Assembly (NCBI GenBank): GCA_963790505.1
Contig: CAWBOT010000005.1
Coordinates: forward strand, 1,054,001 to 1,118,000
Direction: 5' to 3'
DNA from: Acidisarcina sp963790505
Lineage (GTDB): Bacteria > Acidobacteriota > Terriglobia > Terriglobales > Acidobacteriaceae
DNA length: 64,000 bases
Part shown: positions 62,901-64,000 of the stretch, piece by piece
Layout: each line of letters opens with the position of its first letter
Numbering within the stretch: position 1 is the first letter of the stretch
Translations under genes and position numbers: made by a program
The notes under the pieces: model-generated
The model's database searches: none
The model's input: the letters and a program-made list of their open reading frames with translations, nothing else
Told to the model about the DNA's origin: nothing

Positions 62901-62915
62901 GGGAAGATTTGTTAG

Positions 62916-62956
62916 TCCCATCCTTCGGCAGGGAACGCGGAAGGATGGGGCACCCA
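62916..62956. repeat. Dispersed repeat, family A, copy 4
   Basis: CCCATCCTTC on the left and GCGGAAGGATGGGGCACCC on the right, between two convergent genes. Confidence 0.65.
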
Positions 62957-62978
62957 CTGAGGTTTTGATTTGGAAAAC

Positions 62979-63010
62979 CAGGTCCCAACTGCAGGGACCT
63001 GGGGCACCCG
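62979..63010. repeat. Variant of family A: palindrome with the same tail
   Basis: CAGGTCCC, 7-base loop, GGGACCTG, then GGGGCACCCG. The GGGGCACCC tail equals that of family A. Confidence 0.5.
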
Positions 63011-63029
63011 CATTGGTTGAGCTGGATAC

Positions 63030-63848
63030 TTACTTCAGATCCCTCACCCAGATATTTCTAAAGCTGATCGGCTCGCTCTTGTCTCCGTGCGCCTGCAGCT
63101 TGATTGGAGCGCTGTCATACGCTTTATAGAAAGGCTTGCCGATATACCGGGTTTCGCCCTGCAACTCGAAGTGGTTCTCAACGATGACGCCGTTAAAGAA
63201 GACCGTTGCATAGGCCGGCGTCTTGAGTGATCCATCGCTATTAAACGTCGGCTTGGTCCATACCACGTCGTAGGTTTGCCACTCGCCGGGCTTGCGGGCG
63301 GCGTTGGCCAGCGGGATCGCCTGCTTGTAGAGGCTGCCTACCATGCCGTTCACGTAGGTTTTGTTGTTGTAGTTGTCGAGGACCTGGAGCTCATATCCTC
63401 CATCACCGATGCCGGTCGAGGCGAGGAAGACGCCGCTGTTGCCGCGCGCCTGGCTGGTGCCGGTAATGCTTTCAGGGATCTTAAATTCGATGTGAAGCTG
63501 ATAATTCTTAAAGCTTTGTTTGGTCTCGATACTGCCGCCGCCCTCGCCTTTTTTTACAGTCAAGGCGCCATCGCTGACGATCCAGGTTGCGGGGGACTTG
63601 TCTTTGTTCATCACCCACTGATCGACGTTCTTGCCGTCGAAGAGAATGATGGCGTCGGAGGGCGCGGCTCCGCAGGTTGCTCCTGGGGTGACCACGGGAG
63701 GCTCAGGCGACCAGACCTCGGTGTCTTCGGGCTTGGTGCCAGGAGGGTTGGTGGGCGCCTGCGCGGCGGACTGACGGATGAGGGGCGATGTGGTGAGGGC
63801 GAGGCAAGCGGCGGCGAGAAGGAGAGCGGGTCTGAGATTTTTGTTCAT
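63030..63848 (-). CDS. Secreted DUF1080 (3-keto-disaccharide hydrolase-like) protein
   Basis: The 272-residue protein has a signal peptide (LRPALLLAAACLALTTSPLI, QSAAQ) and a lectin-like DUF1080 jelly roll: DAIILFDGKNVDQWVMNKDK, GGGSIETKQSFKNYQLHIEF, GNSGVFLASTGIGDGGYELQ, VLDNYNNKTYVNGMVGSLYK and WQTYDVVWTKPTFNSDGSLK. Members bind or cut glycosides with oxidised sugars. The C-terminal FRNIWVRDLK is the family end. It is convergent with the isomerase/epimerase gene, with two repeats between them. A second DUF1080 gene lies just upstream on the same strand. Confidence 0.88.
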   Translation of the reverse strand: MNKNLRPALLLAAACLALTTSPLIRQSAAQAPTNPPGTKPEDTEVWSPEPPVVTPGATCGAAPSDAIILFDGKNVDQWVMNKDKSPATWIVSDGALTVKKGEGGGSIETKQSFKNYQLHIEFKIPESITGTSQARGNSGVFLASTGIGDGGYELQVLDNYNNKTYVNGMVGSLYKQAIPLANAARKPGEWQTYDVVWTKPTFNSDGSLKTPAYATVFFNGVIVENHFELQGETRYIGKPFYKAYDSAPIKLQAHGDKSEPISFRNIWVRDLK

Positions 63849-63919
63849 TGGTTCCGGGTTCCTTTGAAATCTGTGCGGCGATTCAACTGCTGTCTCGGTA
63901 ACGAACGATGAAGCCTCTA

Positions 63920-64000
63920 CTACTTCAGCGGGTAGAGCTTCATGTCGCGAAAGTATATCTCGGCGCCTTCTGACTGAAAGAGGATCTTGCCTTCGGTTGG
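63920..64000 (-). CDS. DUF1080-like protein, C-terminal end only
   Basis: The minus strand reads PTEGKILFQSEGAEIYFRDM and KLYPLK, then TAG. GKILFQSEGAE-IYFRD-KLYPL is the usual end of DUF1080 proteins, where the last strand carries FRDIxLxPL. The gene runs off the right edge. It lies 71 bases upstream of the complete DUF1080 gene, so the two are probably cotranscribed. Confidence 0.8.
   Translation of the reverse strand, partial: PTEGKILFQSEGAEIYFRDMKLYPLK

Overview
The window looks like a chromosomal stretch of a soil acidobacterium (Acidobacteriaceae/Terriglobia type). That is an inference from content: TonB-dependent receptors with an N-terminal carboxypeptidase-regulatory-like domain, an acidobacterial-type duplicated orphan ABC permease, DUF1501, ThuA and DUF1080 secreted proteins, DNRLRE/collagen-like secreted proteins, and GC-rich codon use. 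There are no phage genes, no intact insertion sequence and no CRISPR array. One tRNA (Arg, anticodon TCT) is present and no rRNA.

Layout. 1-1.2 kb: mannose metabolism on the minus strand (manA, then the start of a mannose-1-phosphate guanylyltransferase). 1.4-5.6 kb: an M48/Ste24 protease, then a cobalamin riboswitch in front of a BtuB-like receptor. 5.6-6.6 kb: a PIN-domain two-gene module with dyads over its promoter. 6.7-9 kb: groES-groEL with a clear promoter and CIRCE operator. 9.3-12.8 kb: a secreted pullulanase. 12.9-18.9 kb (minus): DoxX protein, an alditol-oxidase-like gene broken by one in-frame TAG, a methyltransferase, a UbiA-like membrane protein and polyphosphate kinase. 19.1-23.1 kb: TolC and EmrA-like efflux parts without an EmrB, and a DedA-rhodanese fusion. 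23.2-30.2 kb: UbiD-type decarboxylase, several secreted unknowns, an orphan nuoI that may be leaderless, and proB-proA. 30.7-34.9 kb (minus): an ice-binding-domain/beta-propeller fusion and a sulfatase. 35-38.9 kb: a repeat-rich spacer, deoC, hpt, lgt and a UBP-type zinc finger. 39-45.6 kb: two tandem DNRLRE/collagen-like paralogues, tRNA-Arg and a K+-independent membrane pyrophosphatase. 45.9-50.7 kb: a fused branched-chain 2-oxoacid dehydrogenase E1 and a frameshifted MacB-like permease. 51-64 kb: DUF1501, ThuA, an ECF sigma/anti-sigma pair divergent from a second TonB receptor, then a sugar cluster (Gfo/Idh/MocA oxidoreductase, MFS transporter, sugar isomerase/epimerase, two DUF1080 proteins).

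The 52-64 kb genes read as a glycoside uptake and oxidation locus: outer-membrane receptor, sigma/anti-sigma control, inner-membrane transporter, oxidoreductase, xylose-isomerase-like enzyme and 3-keto-glycoside-hydrolase-like DUF1080 proteins. Three genes are interrupted (13.7, 49.7 and 60.9-61.45 kb). The last carries only indels between otherwise good codons, so a consensus-sequence error is as likely as decay there.

The least expected items are: (1) an anti-sigma factor whose extracytoplasmic part is an HNH-like domain with the motif His replaced by Tyr; (2) several dispersed palindromic repeat families in the intergenic spaces, one copy of which supplies the probable start codon of a secreted protein; (3) an ice-binding/beta-propeller fusion; (4) a 27-codon ORF with a near-perfect Shine-Dalgarno behind a strong hairpin. 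No wholly new system could be demonstrated from sequence alone.
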